From NCBI GenBank assembly GCA_000196815.1, contig FP929003.1, positions 62,001 through 126,000 of the forward strand: a stretch of DNA of 64,000 nt, written 5' to 3'. The translations under genes and the position numbers were made by a program. Shown here one piece after another: positions 1-8,514 of the stretch. This stretch comes from Nitrospira defluvii. GTDB lineage: Bacteria; Nitrospirota; Nitrospiria; Nitrospirales; Nitrospiraceae. Under the pieces are notes generated by a model. That model saw only the letters and a list, made by a program, of their open reading frames with translations, was not told the origin of the DNA and made no database searches. How positions within the stretch are numbered: position 1 is the first letter of the stretch; each line of letters begins with the position of its first letter.

Positions 1-747
1 GAGGCTGATCCGGATGCGGGCAGCTATCGCTACCGCAGTCCGCAGAACGGGCGAGCTGTCGTGCAACCACTGAGCGCGATTGCGTTGTGCGGCATCCAGA
101 TTGCGCCGTGGCTGGCCGATCTGGCCACGCTGATCGGTATCGAAGATCGGCAGCGCTCCAGTCGTCAGTGCCGCACCCCGAACCATCTCTGGCACCTCGG
201 CGAGCTACGCATTGCGGGGACGCACGATTTTGCTCCGGTGTTCGTTGCCCGAGCGTGGGGTCGCGTACCGGTGAGCGAAATGCTGTCAACGCTCAATGAT
301 CCGTTCTGGCCCCGTGGCGGCATCGTGTTACGGCATCAGCGAGATTCAGTCGAGCTGCCCCGCGACCATGTCATGCGTGGGCTCCACGAGTTTGTTCGCG
401 TGGACGACGGCCAGAACGTTTTCGACGCGAGCGCATTCGACAGGGTTCTGCGTGGCTTCGTCACGCCCAGCGGTGAGCCGGAGCCAGTGGAATTTTTGCA
501 AGGCAATCGGCTGAAGTTGCCGCACTTTCCCGAGTCGCGCGAGCTGTCTGCGGAACGGGCCAAGATCATCAAGCAGATGTGGAGTGTCGACGGGAGGGCC
601 GCGCCCGAGATGTCCTGGGCCGAGGTCAATAGGATCGTCAACACGGGCTACCAGTCGTTCGATGACGCCTTCGGAGGCAAGGCCGAACGCGAGGACGTGA
701 TCGCGTTGGTCAGGCGCGGCAAATACCGGGTACGACGCAACCCATAA
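1..747 (+). CDS. Hypothetical phage protein, 5' end cut by the window edge
   Basis: The reading frame is open from base 1, so the gene starts left of the window; about 248 residues are visible. The first in-frame start-like codon (GTG at 61) has no clear ribosome site and is probably internal. I recognise no domain. The protein is soluble-looking, with a basic C-terminus. It runs in the same direction as the replication genes that follow and is probably an early phage gene. Function unknown. Confidence 0.6.
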   Translation, partial: EADPDAGSYRYRSPQNGRAVVQPLSAIALCGIQIAPWLADLATLIGIEDRQRSSRQCRTPNHLWHLGELRIAGTHDFAPVFVARAWGRVPVSEMLSTLNDPFWPRGGIVLRHQRDSVELPRDHVMRGLHEFVRVDDGQNVFDASAFDRVLRGFVTPSGEPEPVEFLQGNRLKLPHFPESRELSAERAKIIKQMWSVDGRAAPEMSWAEVNRIVNTGYQSFDDAFGGKAEREDVIALVRRGKYRVRRNP

Positions 748-770
748 ATCCGCCCATAAATAGAACCAGA

Positions 771-789
771 CACGGGCCATAAACCCGTG
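771..789 (+). other. Short perfect hairpin between early genes
   Basis: Six-base arms CACGGG and CCCGTG enclose the loop CCATAAA, in the 85-base gap between the first gene and the HTH gene. There is no T-run after it, so it is at best a weak terminator or an mRNA structure. The element CCCATAAAT occurs twice just upstream (about 751 and 763). Confidence 0.35.
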
Positions 790-832
790 CGGAGACTTCG
801 ATGTGCCCATTTCATCTAGGAGGCACATCGAA

Positions 833-1096
833 ATGCAAACCCAAGTTCCAGCAACCCAAACCGGTCGGGACTCTTTCCGATCCAATCCCAGCGGTGCCGT
901 GTGCATCGCCCTCGACGAAAACGAGCTTTCCATCCGCTGGGGGCTCTCCGTCAAGACCCTGCGCCGCTGGCGTCAGGAACAGCTCGGCCCGATCTACTGC
1001 AAGCTCGGTCGCCGGGTCACCTACCTCCTGCACGAAATCGAAGCCTTCGAGCGCCGCGTCTCGCGCTACTCGAGCTTCACTCGTGCGTACCAGTGA
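833..1096 (+). CDS. Small helix-turn-helix DNA-binding protein (excisionase/MerR-like)
   Basis: An 87-residue protein. The central segment (ELSIRWGLSVKTLRRWR, about residues 30-47) reads as a helix-turn-helix, followed by GRRVTYLLHEIEAFE, the wing/helix pattern of excisionase-like and MerR-like winged helices. The ATG at 833 is chosen because AGGAGG lies 9 bases upstream; ATG-like codons further 5' have no site. Likely role: early phage regulator or excisionase/replication accessory protein. It is followed 11 bases later by the next early gene. The specific target is unknown. Confidence 0.6.
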   Translation: MQTQVPATQTGRDSFRSNPSGAVCIALDENELSIRWGLSVKTLRRWRQEQLGPIYCKLGRRVTYLLHEIEAFERRVSRYSSFTRAYQ

Positions 1097-1107
1097 GGAG
1101 GACGGCC

Positions 1108-1590
1108 ATGAGCGATCTGACCATCTTCCCCGCCGACATCGCCGAGATGTCCGTGAACCAACTGGCCGCGCTGCCGCCCGAGCAGAAACGCGAGGTCGAC
1201 AAGAACCTCGATGCCGCCATCGACTGGCTCAAGAAGGCCCGCACCAAGTTCGATGCAGCACTGGATCAGTGCTACGGCGAGCAGGCTCGCGCCGCGCTGC
1301 ATGAATCCGGCCGCGACTTCGGTACCGCCCACATCAGCGACGGCCCGCTGCGCATCAAGTTCGAGTTGCCCAAGAAGGTCAGCTGGAATCAGAAGCAGTT
1401 GGCGGAAATCGCCGAGCGCATCGTCGCCTCTGGTGAAAAGGTCGAGGGTTACCTCGACATCAAGCTCGCGGTATCCGAATCGAAATACACCAACTGGCCT
1501 CCGGCACTGCAACAGCAATTCGCCGCAGCGCGCACGGTCGATTCCGGCAAACCGTCCTTCACCCTGAGTACCGAAGGGGGTGAAGCATGA
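1108..1590 (+). CDS. Conserved phage early protein, function unknown
   Basis: A 160-residue, acidic, helix-rich protein. The start at 1108 follows GAGGAG at a good distance. Its TGA overlaps the ATG of the next gene (ATGA at 1587-1590), so it is translationally coupled to the P-loop ATPase. No catalytic motif is seen. The position next to the recombination/replication ATPase suggests an accessory role in phage DNA metabolism, which is inference only. Confidence 0.6.
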   Translation: MSDLTIFPADIAEMSVNQLAALPPEQKREVDKNLDAAIDWLKKARTKFDAALDQCYGEQARAALHESGRDFGTAHISDGPLRIKFELPKKVSWNQKQLAEIAERIVASGEKVEGYLDIKLAVSESKYTNWPPALQQQFAAARTVDSGKPSFTLSTEGGEA

Positions 1591-2432
1591 AACAGCTCCC
1601 CATCGTGTCCGCTGTCGAGCGCATGGCTGAACGCAAGGGCGTGAAGCTCTTGATGCTCGGCAAGTCTGGCATTGGCAAGACCTCCCGGCTCAAAGACCTC
1701 GACCCGGCGACCACCTTGTTCCTCGACATCGAGGCAGGCGACTTGGCTGTGGCCGACTGGCCGGGCGACACCATCCGTCCGGCGTCTTGGCCAGAGAGCC
1801 GCGACTTTTTCGTGTTCCTCGCGGGCCCGGACAAGTCTCTGCCGCCGGAGAGTGCGTTTTCGCAGGCGCACTACGACCACGTCATCGAGAAGTTTGGCGA
1901 TGCGACGCAGCTTGATCGTTACCAGACCTTCTTCCTGGACTCCATCACGCAACTGTCCCGGCAGTGCTTTGCGTGGTGCAAGACGCAGCCCGGTGCGGTC
2001 AGCGACCGTTCTGGCAAGCCTGATCTGCGCGCGGCCTACGGCCTGCTCGGCCAGGAAATGATCGGCGCGCTGACCCACCTGCAGCACGCACGCGGCAAGA
2101 ACGTGGTGTTCGTGGCGATCCTCGATGAACGCCTCGATGACTACAACCGCAAGGTGTTCGTCCCGCAGATCGAAGGCAGCAAAACCAGTCTGGAGCTGCC
2201 CGGCATCGTGGATGAGGTCGTGACGCTGGCCGAGATCAGAGCCGAGGACGGTACGTCGTACCGCGCCTTCGTCACGCACACCGTCAATCCCCACGGTTTT
2301 CCGGCCAAAGACCGCAGCGGTCGTCTCGACCTGCTGGAGCCACCGCATCTCGGCGCGCTGATCGCCAAGTGCGCGGGCGCATCCGCCACGCCCGTCAGCG
2401 CCACCCCCACACACATCGAATCTCAGGAGTAA
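1587..2432 (+). CDS. Phage P-loop ATPase, Sak4/RecA-like nucleotide-binding protein
   Basis: A 281-residue protein with Walker A GKSGIGKTS near residues 26-34 and a Walker B-like strand ending FFLDSI near residue 115. This layout matches the phage nucleotide-binding (AAA_24/Sak4-like) family, which handles single-stranded DNA in recombination and replication. It overlaps the previous gene by 4 bases and precedes an SSB-like gene and an exonuclease, a typical phage recombination set. I assign the P-loop NTPase fold with confidence; the recombinase role is inferred from context. Confidence 0.75.
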   Translation: MKQLPIVSAVERMAERKGVKLLMLGKSGIGKTSRLKDLDPATTLFLDIEAGDLAVADWPGDTIRPASWPESRDFFVFLAGPDKSLPPESAFSQAHYDHVIEKFGDATQLDRYQTFFLDSITQLSRQCFAWCKTQPGAVSDRSGKPDLRAAYGLLGQEMIGALTHLQHARGKNVVFVAILDERLDDYNRKVFVPQIEGSKTSLELPGIVDEVVTLAEIRAEDGTSYRAFVTHTVNPHGFPAKDRSGRLDLLEPPHLGALIAKCAGASATPVSATPTHIESQE

Positions 2433-2437
2433 TCACC

Positions 2438-3082
2438 ATGAACAGCCAATCCACCAGCAGCAACTGGAACGACTTCAACGATGCCGAATCGCAGCAGTCC
2501 GGCTTTGATTTGATCCCCAAGGGCACCGTTGTCCCGGTGCGCATGACCATCAAGCCCGGTGGTTATGACGATGCCAATCAAGGCTGGGGTGGCGGTTACG
2601 CCACCGAGTCCTTCGACACCGGCTCCATCTACCTCGCTGCCGAATTCGTGGTCACTGCCGGTGATCACGCCAAGCGCAAGATGTGGTCGAACATCGGCTT
2701 GCACTCGCAGAAGGGGCCGACCTGGGGCCAGATGGGGCGCAGCTTCATCCGTGCCGCGCTGAACAGCGCACGCAACGTCCACCCGCAGGACAACTCCCCG
2801 CAAGCATCCACAGCGCGCCGCATCCAGGGCTTCCACGAACTGGATGGCCTGGAGTTCTTGGCTCGCGTCGACATCGAGAAGGACGCCAAGGGTCAAGACC
2901 GCAACGTGGTCAAGCTGGCGGTCGAGCCTGACCACCCGGACTACGCCAAGTTGAAGGGTGTGCCGCCGAAGGGCAATCCGGGCGGCGGCAACTCCGGCGC
3001 TCCGGCGCAGGCCACCCCGGCTTACGCCGCATCCACCCAGCAACGCGCGCCAGTGACGGGCAAACCGTCCTGGGCTCAGTGA
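2438..3082 (+). CDS. Phage protein with SSB-like architecture (possible DUF669-type partner of the ATPase)
   Basis: 214 residues. The first ~150 residues are a compact beta-rich region. The last ~50 are a flexible tail rich in Gly, Pro, Ala and Gln, as in many single-strand-binding proteins, though the last residues (KPSWAQ) lack the acidic SSB tip. The ATG at 2438 follows CAGGAGT. It sits directly after the P-loop ATPase, where DUF669-like ssDNA-binding partners are often found. A role in ssDNA binding is inferred from layout, not from a diagnostic motif. Confidence 0.5.
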   Translation: MNSQSTSSNWNDFNDAESQQSGFDLIPKGTVVPVRMTIKPGGYDDANQGWGGGYATESFDTGSIYLAAEFVVTAGDHAKRKMWSNIGLHSQKGPTWGQMGRSFIRAALNSARNVHPQDNSPQASTARRIQGFHELDGLEFLARVDIEKDAKGQDRNVVKLAVEPDHPDYAKLKGVPPKGNPGGGNSGAPAQATPAYAASTQQRAPVTGKPSWAQ

Positions 3083-3092
3083 GGAGGCAGCC

Positions 3093-3947
3093 ATGAACGC
3101 ATCCGTACTCACTGCCAGCCACTACGGCGTCGTGCGCTTCGGCGATCTGCAATGCGAGGCCGTCGTCCTCAAGGGCGGCGAGCGTGGCTACGTTCGCCGC
3201 CAACTGGCCAAGCTGCTCGGCTTCCACGAGACGCACAAGGGTGGCCGTTTTGCTCGATTCCTGGCCGATTTCGCACCTAACTCCTTGTCGGAATTGGAGA
3301 AAACTCGTGAGCCGATTCTGTTGCCCTCGGGACGGCAGGCGCAGTTCTTCCCGGCAGGAATCATCGCCGACGTCGCATCGGCGGTGGTCAGCGCCGCCAT
3401 CAACGGCACGCTGCACAAGGCCCGCCAGGGCATCGTGCCTAACTGCATGAAGATCATGCGCGCGCTGGCCACCACCGGCGAGGTCGCACTGATCGACGAG
3501 GCGACGGGCTACCAGTACCACCGTGCGCCCGACGCGCTACAGGAGTTGATTTCCAAGTTGCTGCGCCAGTCGTGCGCCTCGTGGGAGCGTCGCTTCCACC
3601 CGGACTACTACCGCGCGATCTACCGGCTGTTTGGCTGGAAGTACCAAGGGCATGACCAGAACCCGCCGCACGTTGTCGGTCAGATCACGCAGCGCTGGGT
3701 CTACGGCCCGGTGTTGCCCGCCGACCTGATCGACGAGATCCGTGTTCGCAAGGGCATCTCGCAAAAGCACCACCAGTGGTTGTCCGACCAAGGACTCGCC
3801 CGCCTGGAAACGCAGATTCACGCGGTGACGGCCATTGCGCGCAGTTCGACCTGCTACCGCGACTTCAACCATCGCTGCACAGCGGCATTTGCGGGCGGTT
3901 CGCTGCAACTGGCACTGCTGGCGGACGAACTTGAGGAGGTGGCGTGA
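3093..3947 (+). CDS. P63C domain protein
   Basis: 284 residues. The C-terminal half (RHFHPDYY-type segment, then IYRLFGWKY, and the YGPVLP strand) matches my memory of the P63C domain of phages and mobile elements. The N-terminal half resembles an antirepressor or DNA-binding cap. The domain's biochemical function is not established. ATG 3093 has GAGGAGG upstream. The stop overlaps the GTG start of the next gene (GTGA). A phage regulatory or antirepressor role is plausible. Confidence 0.7.
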   Translation: MNASVLTASHYGVVRFGDLQCEAVVLKGGERGYVRRQLAKLLGFHETHKGGRFARFLADFAPNSLSELEKTREPILLPSGRQAQFFPAGIIADVASAVVSAAINGTLHKARQGIVPNCMKIMRALATTGEVALIDEATGYQYHRAPDALQELISKLLRQSCASWERRFHPDYYRAIYRLFGWKYQGHDQNPPHVVGQITQRWVYGPVLPADLIDEIRVRKGISQKHHQWLSDQGLARLETQIHAVTAIARSSTCYRDFNHRCTAAFAGGSLQLALLADELEEVA

Positions 3948-4444
3948 AATGCTGGGTCTGCAAACGTCAAGCTCGCGGTTACGGACACACGGACGGTCGA
4001 TTCAAGACCGCCGACCCACGCCGCTACGTCATCGACTGGGTGTTCTGCTCGCGTCGCTGCCAGGACGCGTTTCACGCGCTTTACGGCAACTGGCAGCGCG
4101 CCAAGGATGGTCGCATCGACAAGATGGAGGTCGCCATGATCGATCCGTCTGATGTCGAACTGGCGGCGATGCGCCGGTGCCTCAAGGCCTTCGGCGAGGC
4201 AGCTGGCGAAATCGGCTTCACCAAGCCGCTGGGCGACTACTCCGAAGCCGAGGCACTGCGCGTCATCGATGCCATCGTCACCTGCTGGTCGGACGCGATG
4301 GTCGCGCACCATGAGGAAAGCAAGTTCCCACCCGTGCGGGGCTTGCCGCCAACGCCCGATCCGCTGGCACCCGACGTCGCCAATCCGTTCGCCGATCTGG
4401 AGGATGACCTGCCTTGGGACGAGCCGAAGGGGAAGAAGCCATGA
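3944..4444 (+). CDS. DUF6511-like zinc-finger protein
   Basis: 166 residues with an N-terminal CxxC (CWVC, residues 3-6) and a later CSRRC (about residue 33), a likely zinc site. The rest is helical with an acidic, proline-rich C-terminus. GTG start at 3944, preceded by GAGGAGG and overlapping the P63C stop. Its own stop overlaps the next ATG (ATGA at 4441-4444). I recall this as a phage family of unknown function (DUF6511); the family name is from memory. Confidence 0.6.
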   Translation: MKCWVCKRQARGYGHTDGRFKTADPRRYVIDWVFCSRRCQDAFHALYGNWQRAKDGRIDKMEVAMIDPSDVELAAMRRCLKAFGEAAGEIGFTKPLGDYSEAEALRVIDAIVTCWSDAMVAHHEESKFPPVRGLPPTPDPLAPDVANPFADLEDDLPWDEPKGKKP

Positions 4445-5178
4445 TCGACTTCAACTCCTCATCGAGTCTCTCCGGTCAGATCACTGCGCTGGTCGACGCC
4501 GGAATGCAGCAAGCGCGCACGCGTCAGTCCGAACGCCAGTACCTCGGGGCCTCGCGCCTCGGTGTGGCCTGCGAGCGCGCGCTGCAATTCGAGTACGCCA
4601 AGGCTTCCGTCGACCACGGGCGCGACCATTCCGGACGGCTGCTGCGAATTTTCGAACGCGGCCACGTCATGGAGGACTGCATGGTGGCGTGGCTGCGGGA
4701 TGCGGGTTTCGATCTACGCACTCGCAAGGATGACGGCGAGCAGTTCGGTTTCTCGGTGGCCGATGGCCGCCTGCAGGGCCACATCGACGGCGTCATCGTG
4801 GGCGGCCCCGAAGGATTCGCCTATCCCGCGCTCTGGGAATGCAAGTGCTTGGGCAACAAGTCCTGGAGCGATCTGGACAAGAAGGGGCTAGCCATCTCCA
4901 AGCCCGTCTACGCCGCGCAAGTGGCGATCTACCAAGCCTATCTCGAACTGCACGAGCACCCGGCGATCTTCACGGCGCTCAACGCCGACACGATGGAGGT
5001 CTACACCGAGCTCGTGCCCTTTGACGCAGCACTGGCCCAACGTATGTCGGATCGGGCGGTGAAGGTCATCACGGCGACCGAGGCGGGAGAACTCCTGCCG
5101 CGCGCCTTCCATGACTTGACCCACTTTGAATGCCGGATGTGCGCGTGGCAAGACCGCTGCTGGAGGACACAAGCATGA
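4441..5178 (+). CDS. PD-(D/E)XK exonuclease, Cas4/RecB-like, with a probable Fe-S cluster
   Basis: 245 residues. The nuclease core is visible as GHIDGVIV (Asp of motif II, near residue 119) and ALWECKCLG (E-x-K of motif III, near residue 137). Cysteines near the N-terminus (GVACERA) and a C-terminal CxxCx5C (CRMCAWQDRC) match the four-cysteine Fe-S arrangement of Cas4/AddB-type nucleases. Likely a phage 5'-3' exonuclease for recombination, working with the upstream ATPase and SSB-like protein. Four-base overlaps at both ends show coupling. Confidence 0.75.
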   Translation: MIDFNSSSSLSGQITALVDAGMQQARTRQSERQYLGASRLGVACERALQFEYAKASVDHGRDHSGRLLRIFERGHVMEDCMVAWLRDAGFDLRTRKDDGEQFGFSVADGRLQGHIDGVIVGGPEGFAYPALWECKCLGNKSWSDLDKKGLAISKPVYAAQVAIYQAYLELHEHPAIFTALNADTMEVYTELVPFDAALAQRMSDRAVKVITATEAGELLPRAFHDLTHFECRMCAWQDRCWRTQA

Positions 5179-5429
5179 CCGACAACACCAACTCAACCGC
5201 TGGCATCGAACCGATGATCGACGCCAAGCAGGCGGCGGCCGCGCTTCGTCTGCCGTACTACTGGTTCGCCGACCACGCGATGCGCACCAAGTACCGGATT
5301 CCGCACTACTTGATGGGCGGTCTGGTGCGCTACCGGCTTTCCGAGCTCTCTGCGTGGGCTGCTCGCAGCACCGTCGTCCAGGACCGTGATACCGACGACG
5401 CGGATGTACTTGCCGAGGGAGCCGAATGA
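5175..5429 (+). CDS. Small helix-turn-helix protein (excisionase-like)
   Basis: 84 residues. DAKQAAAALRLPYYWF reads as the first helices of an excisionase/MerR-like winged helix, followed by the wing (YRIPHYLMGGLVRYRLSEL) and a final helix. It overlaps the exonuclease stop (ATGA at 5175-5178), and its own stop overlaps the primase start. Architecturally like the 833-1096 protein, but with little sequence similarity by eye. Probably an accessory DNA-binding subunit for replication. Confidence 0.55.
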   Translation: MTDNTNSTAGIEPMIDAKQAAAALRLPYYWFADHAMRTKYRIPHYLMGGLVRYRLSELSAWAARSTVVQDRDTDDADVLAEGAE

Positions 5430-7717
5430 TCGACTTCAACGACACAACACAGCCTGCGGAGCACAACAGGGAATCTGAACGCGACGAGATTCGCGCGGAG
5501 CTGCTTGCGCGTCTGGAATCGGTGCTGACCACGATGTTCCCAGCGGGCAAGAAGCGCCGGGGCAAGTTCCTGATCGGCGACATCCTTGGCAGCCCGGGCG
5601 ACAGCCTCGAAGTGGTACTCGAAGGGGAAAAAGCCGGTCTGTGGACGGATCGCGCAACGGGCGATGGCGGCGACATCTTTGCGCTGATCGCGGCCTACCT
5701 CGGAACCAACGTCCATAGCGACTTTCCTCGGGTACTGGAAGGGGCTGCTGATTTGCTTGGGCGCTCGCGGTCGGTGCCTGTACGCCGAACCAAGAAGGAG
5801 GCCCCGGTCGACGACCTCGGCCCGGCCACGGCCAAGTGGGACTACTTCGATGTCACTGGCAAGCTGATCGCGGTCGTCTACCGCTATGACCCACCGGGTG
5901 GCAAGAAGGAATTCCGCCCGTGGGACGCCAAGCGCCGCAAGATGGCCCCACCGGAGCCGCGTCCGCTGTACAACCAGCCGGGGTTGGCCGCTGCCAGTCA
6001 CGTCGTGCTGGTCGAGGGCGAGAAATGCGCGCAGGCCCTGATCGCCATCGGCGTGGTGGCAACCACGGCCATGCATGGTGCAAATGCTCCCGTCGACAAG
6101 ACCGACTGGTCGCCGCTGGCGGGCAAGTCGGTGCTGATCTGGCCCGACCGCGATGCGCCGGGGTGGGACTACGCCGACCGCGCGTCACAAGCGATCCTGA
6201 ACGCAGGCGCGACCACCGTCGCCATCCTGATGCCACCCGACGACAAGCCTGAGGGCTGGGACGCCGCCGATGCCATCCCGGAAGACTTCGACGTCGGCGG
6301 CTTTCTGGCCGTCGGCGAGCGGATGCCCGTGATGCGCTCGGTGGAGGAAACACCATCTCCTGACTTGCTGAACGGCATCGACTGGACGACGGAGGATGGT
6401 CTGTCCACCGCTTTCACGCGCCGCTATGGCGAGGACTGGCGCTATTGCGCGCTGTGGGGCAAGTGGCTGGTCTGGACGGGGGTGCGCTGGAATCCCGATC
6501 AGGTGCTCTACGTCTCGCACCTCGCACGTGGCATCTGCCGCAACGCATCGCTGAAGGCTGACACACCGAGGCTCAAGGGCAAGCTGGCCAGTTCCGCCAC
6601 CATCTCCTCGGTCGAGAAGATCGCGCGCTCCGATCCGAAGCACGCATCCACCGCTGAGGAATGGGACGCCGACGTCTGGGCGCTCAACACCCCCGGTGGC
6701 GTGGTCGATCTGCGCACGGGCCGGATGCGCCCGCACCGACGCGATGACCGGATGACCAAGGTGACCACGGCCACGCCGCAGGGCAATCCGGACAGCGCCT
6801 GCCCGACGTGGCGGGGGTTCCTGACGGACGTTACCGGTGGCGATGCCGACTTGATGGCCTACCTGCAACTGATGGTCGGCTACTGCCTGACTGGCGTGAC
6901 CAGCGAGCACGCGCTGTTCTTCCTGTACGGCACGGGCGCGAACGGCAAGTCGGTGTTCGTCAACGTGCTGACCACCATTCTGGGCGACTACGCGGCCAAC
7001 GCGCCGATGGACACGTTCATGGAGGCGCGCACCGACCGGCACCCGACCGATCTGGCGGGCCTGCGCGGCGCACGCTTCGTGTCGTCCATCGAAACCGAGC
7101 AAGGGCGACGCTGGAACGAGTCCAAGGTCAAGGCCATCACCGGTGGCGACAAGGTGTCCGCGCGCTTCATGCGCCAGGACTTCTTCGAGTACCTGCCGCA
7201 GTTCAAGTTGGTGATCGCGGGCAACCACAAGCCCTCAATCCGAAACGTGGACGAGGCGATGAAGCGGCGACTGCACCTGATCCCGTTCACGGTGACGATC
7301 CCGCCCGAGCGCCGCGACGGCAGGCTGACCGAAAAGCTGCTCAAGGAACGCGATGGGATTCTGGCGTGGGCGGTCGAGGGCTGCAGCCGCTGGCAACGCC
7401 AGGGCTTGAAGCCGCCCGCCAGCGTGGTGTCGGCGACCGAGGAGTATTTCGAGGCCGAGGACGCGCTCGGGCAGTGGATCGAAGAACGCTGTCTGCTGGC
7501 CAAATCCCACCGCGAAGGCGTCTCCGAACTGTTCGCCGACTGGCGCGAATGGGCCGAACGCGCGGGCGAGTACGTGGGCTCAGTCAAGCGCTTCTCGGAG
7601 CTGATGGCGACTCGTAAGTTCGAGAAGTGTCGGCTGACCGGAGGGGCTCGCGCTATCGCGGGTATCGCCCTCAGGCCCAAGCCGCACAGCAACGCCTACC
7701 CCTACCGCGATGACTGA
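5426..7717 (+). CDS. Phage primase-helicase (TOPRIM + D5/P4-type SF3 helicase)
   Basis: 763 residues. The N-terminal part carries a TOPRIM-like fold (VVLVEGEKCAQAL near 195-207, then IWPDRDAPG near 238-246). The C-terminal part is a superfamily 3 helicase with Walker A GTGANGKSVF near residue 503, then Walker B/sensor segments (VSSIETEQG, KLVIAGNHKP). This is the P4 alpha / D5_N primase-helicase type that opens the phage origin and primes synthesis. No zinc-finger domain is visible at the N-terminus. It ends just before a large inverted repeat that may be part of the origin. Confidence 0.9.
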   Translation: MIDFNDTTQPAEHNRESERDEIRAELLARLESVLTTMFPAGKKRRGKFLIGDILGSPGDSLEVVLEGEKAGLWTDRATGDGGDIFALIAAYLGTNVHSDFPRVLEGAADLLGRSRSVPVRRTKKEAPVDDLGPATAKWDYFDVTGKLIAVVYRYDPPGGKKEFRPWDAKRRKMAPPEPRPLYNQPGLAAASHVVLVEGEKCAQALIAIGVVATTAMHGANAPVDKTDWSPLAGKSVLIWPDRDAPGWDYADRASQAILNAGATTVAILMPPDDKPEGWDAADAIPEDFDVGGFLAVGERMPVMRSVEETPSPDLLNGIDWTTEDGLSTAFTRRYGEDWRYCALWGKWLVWTGVRWNPDQVLYVSHLARGICRNASLKADTPRLKGKLASSATISSVEKIARSDPKHASTAEEWDADVWALNTPGGVVDLRTGRMRPHRRDDRMTKVTTATPQGNPDSACPTWRGFLTDVTGGDADLMAYLQLMVGYCLTGVTSEHALFFLYGTGANGKSVFVNVLTTILGDYAANAPMDTFMEARTDRHPTDLAGLRGARFVSSIETEQGRRWNESKVKAITGGDKVSARFMRQDFFEYLPQFKLVIAGNHKPSIRNVDEAMKRRLHLIPFTVTIPPERRDGRLTEKLLKERDGILAWAVEGCSRWQRQGLKPPASVVSATEEYFEAEDALGQWIEERCLLAKSHREGVSELFADWREWAERAGEYVGSVKRFSELMATRKFEKCRLTGGARAIAGIALRPKPHSNAYPYRDD

Positions 7718-7727
7718 CCAATCCGGG

Positions 7728-7821
7728 CGAGTGACGGATTTGACGGGTTTCCTGATTGACGCGCTACACGTGCGCGCACGTAAAGGACGTTGTCCTGAAA
7801 ACCCGTCGCATCCGTCACTCG
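7728..7821 (+). repeat. Large inverted repeat between primase-helicase and resolvase
   Basis: Two 23-base arms (7728-7750 and 7799-7821) pair at 21 of 23 positions. The 48-base centre holds a perfect 14-base palindrome ACGTGCGCGCACGT (7768-7781) and a second small stem AGGAC/GTCCT just after it. The structure lies in the non-coding gap before the RuvC-like resolvase start and just inside a possible longer N-terminal extension. Candidate replication origin, cruciform or resolvase site; no T-run to make it a terminator. Confidence 0.6.
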
Positions 7822-7844
7822 CCCACCCGAAATGGAGCAAGACG

Positions 7845-8309
7845 ATGAACACAACAATCCTGGCCCTTGATCTGGGCACACACACCGGGTGGGCGTTGCA
7901 GCACCTGGATGGCACCACAACCAGCGGTACCGAGCATTTCAAACCGCAACGATTCGAGGGCGGCGGAATGCGATTCCTTCGATTCAAGCGCTGGCTCAAT
8001 GAACTGCTCTCGACCAGCAACCACATCAACGCGGTCTTCTTTGAGGAAGTCCGACGGCACGCGGGCGTCGATGCGGCGCACGCCTACGGCGGCTTCATGG
8101 GTCATCTGACCGCGTGGTGTGAGCATCACAACATCCCATACCAAGGCGTTCCGGTCGGCACGATCAAGAAGCACGCGACCGGCAAGGGCAATGCGGGCAA
8201 GGAGGAAATGATCGCATCCGTCCGCAAACGTGGTCATGCACCGGCCGACGACAACGAAGCCGACGCGCTGGCCCTGCTGCACTGGGCTGTCGAGACGCAG
8301 GAGGTGTGA
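7845..8309 (+). CDS. RuvC-like Holliday-junction resolvase
   Basis: 154 residues with the RNase H/RuvC pattern: first strand ILALDLGTHTGWAL (catalytic Asp), second acid in VFFEEVRR, and C-terminal acids in ADDNEADALALLHW. This matches the phage RuvC-like resolvases that cut branched DNA before packaging. ATG 7845 is preferred for its GGAG 7 bases upstream and because the family starts just before LALD. An in-frame ATG at 7710 would add 45 residues that merely translate the inverted repeat. Confidence 0.85.
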   Translation: MNTTILALDLGTHTGWALQHLDGTTTSGTEHFKPQRFEGGGMRFLRFKRWLNELLSTSNHINAVFFEEVRRHAGVDAAHAYGGFMGHLTAWCEHHNIPYQGVPVGTIKKHATGKGNAGKEEMIASVRKRGHAPADDNEADALALLHWAVETQEV

Positions 8310-8310
8310 C

Positions 8311-8514
8311 GTGAAGGTTCCGACACCCCAATACCGCTGTCCCCTCGGTCGGCTGCAACCCCAAACCACGGATCTGGACGCCATCAAGGAACGTGGCTGG
8401 CGCGACCAGCACATCTTGGTGGTCAACGCGTCCGACGAACGTCTGGACTTCATCGAGCGCGAGATCGTGCGCCGCATTGGTGAACGGCTGTACGGAGGGC
8501 CACATCATGGCTGA
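8311..8514 (+). CDS. Small phage protein, function unknown
   Basis: 67 residues starting with GTG at 8311, one base after the resolvase stop, with AGGAGGT about 6 bases upstream. Mixed helix with a basic and acidic C-terminus (FIEREIVRRIGERLY). Its end overlaps the next gene by 8 bases, which supports it as a translated gene of the early operon. No recognised domain. Confidence 0.55.
   Translation: MKVPTPQYRCPLGRLQPQTTDLDAIKERGWRDQHILVVNASDERLDFIEREIVRRIGERLYGGPHHG

Noticed and set aside
7710-7844. Longer N-terminus of the RuvC-like resolvase
   Set aside because: It would translate the inverted repeat, and the family starts close to LALDLG; the ATG at 7845 has a ribosome site.
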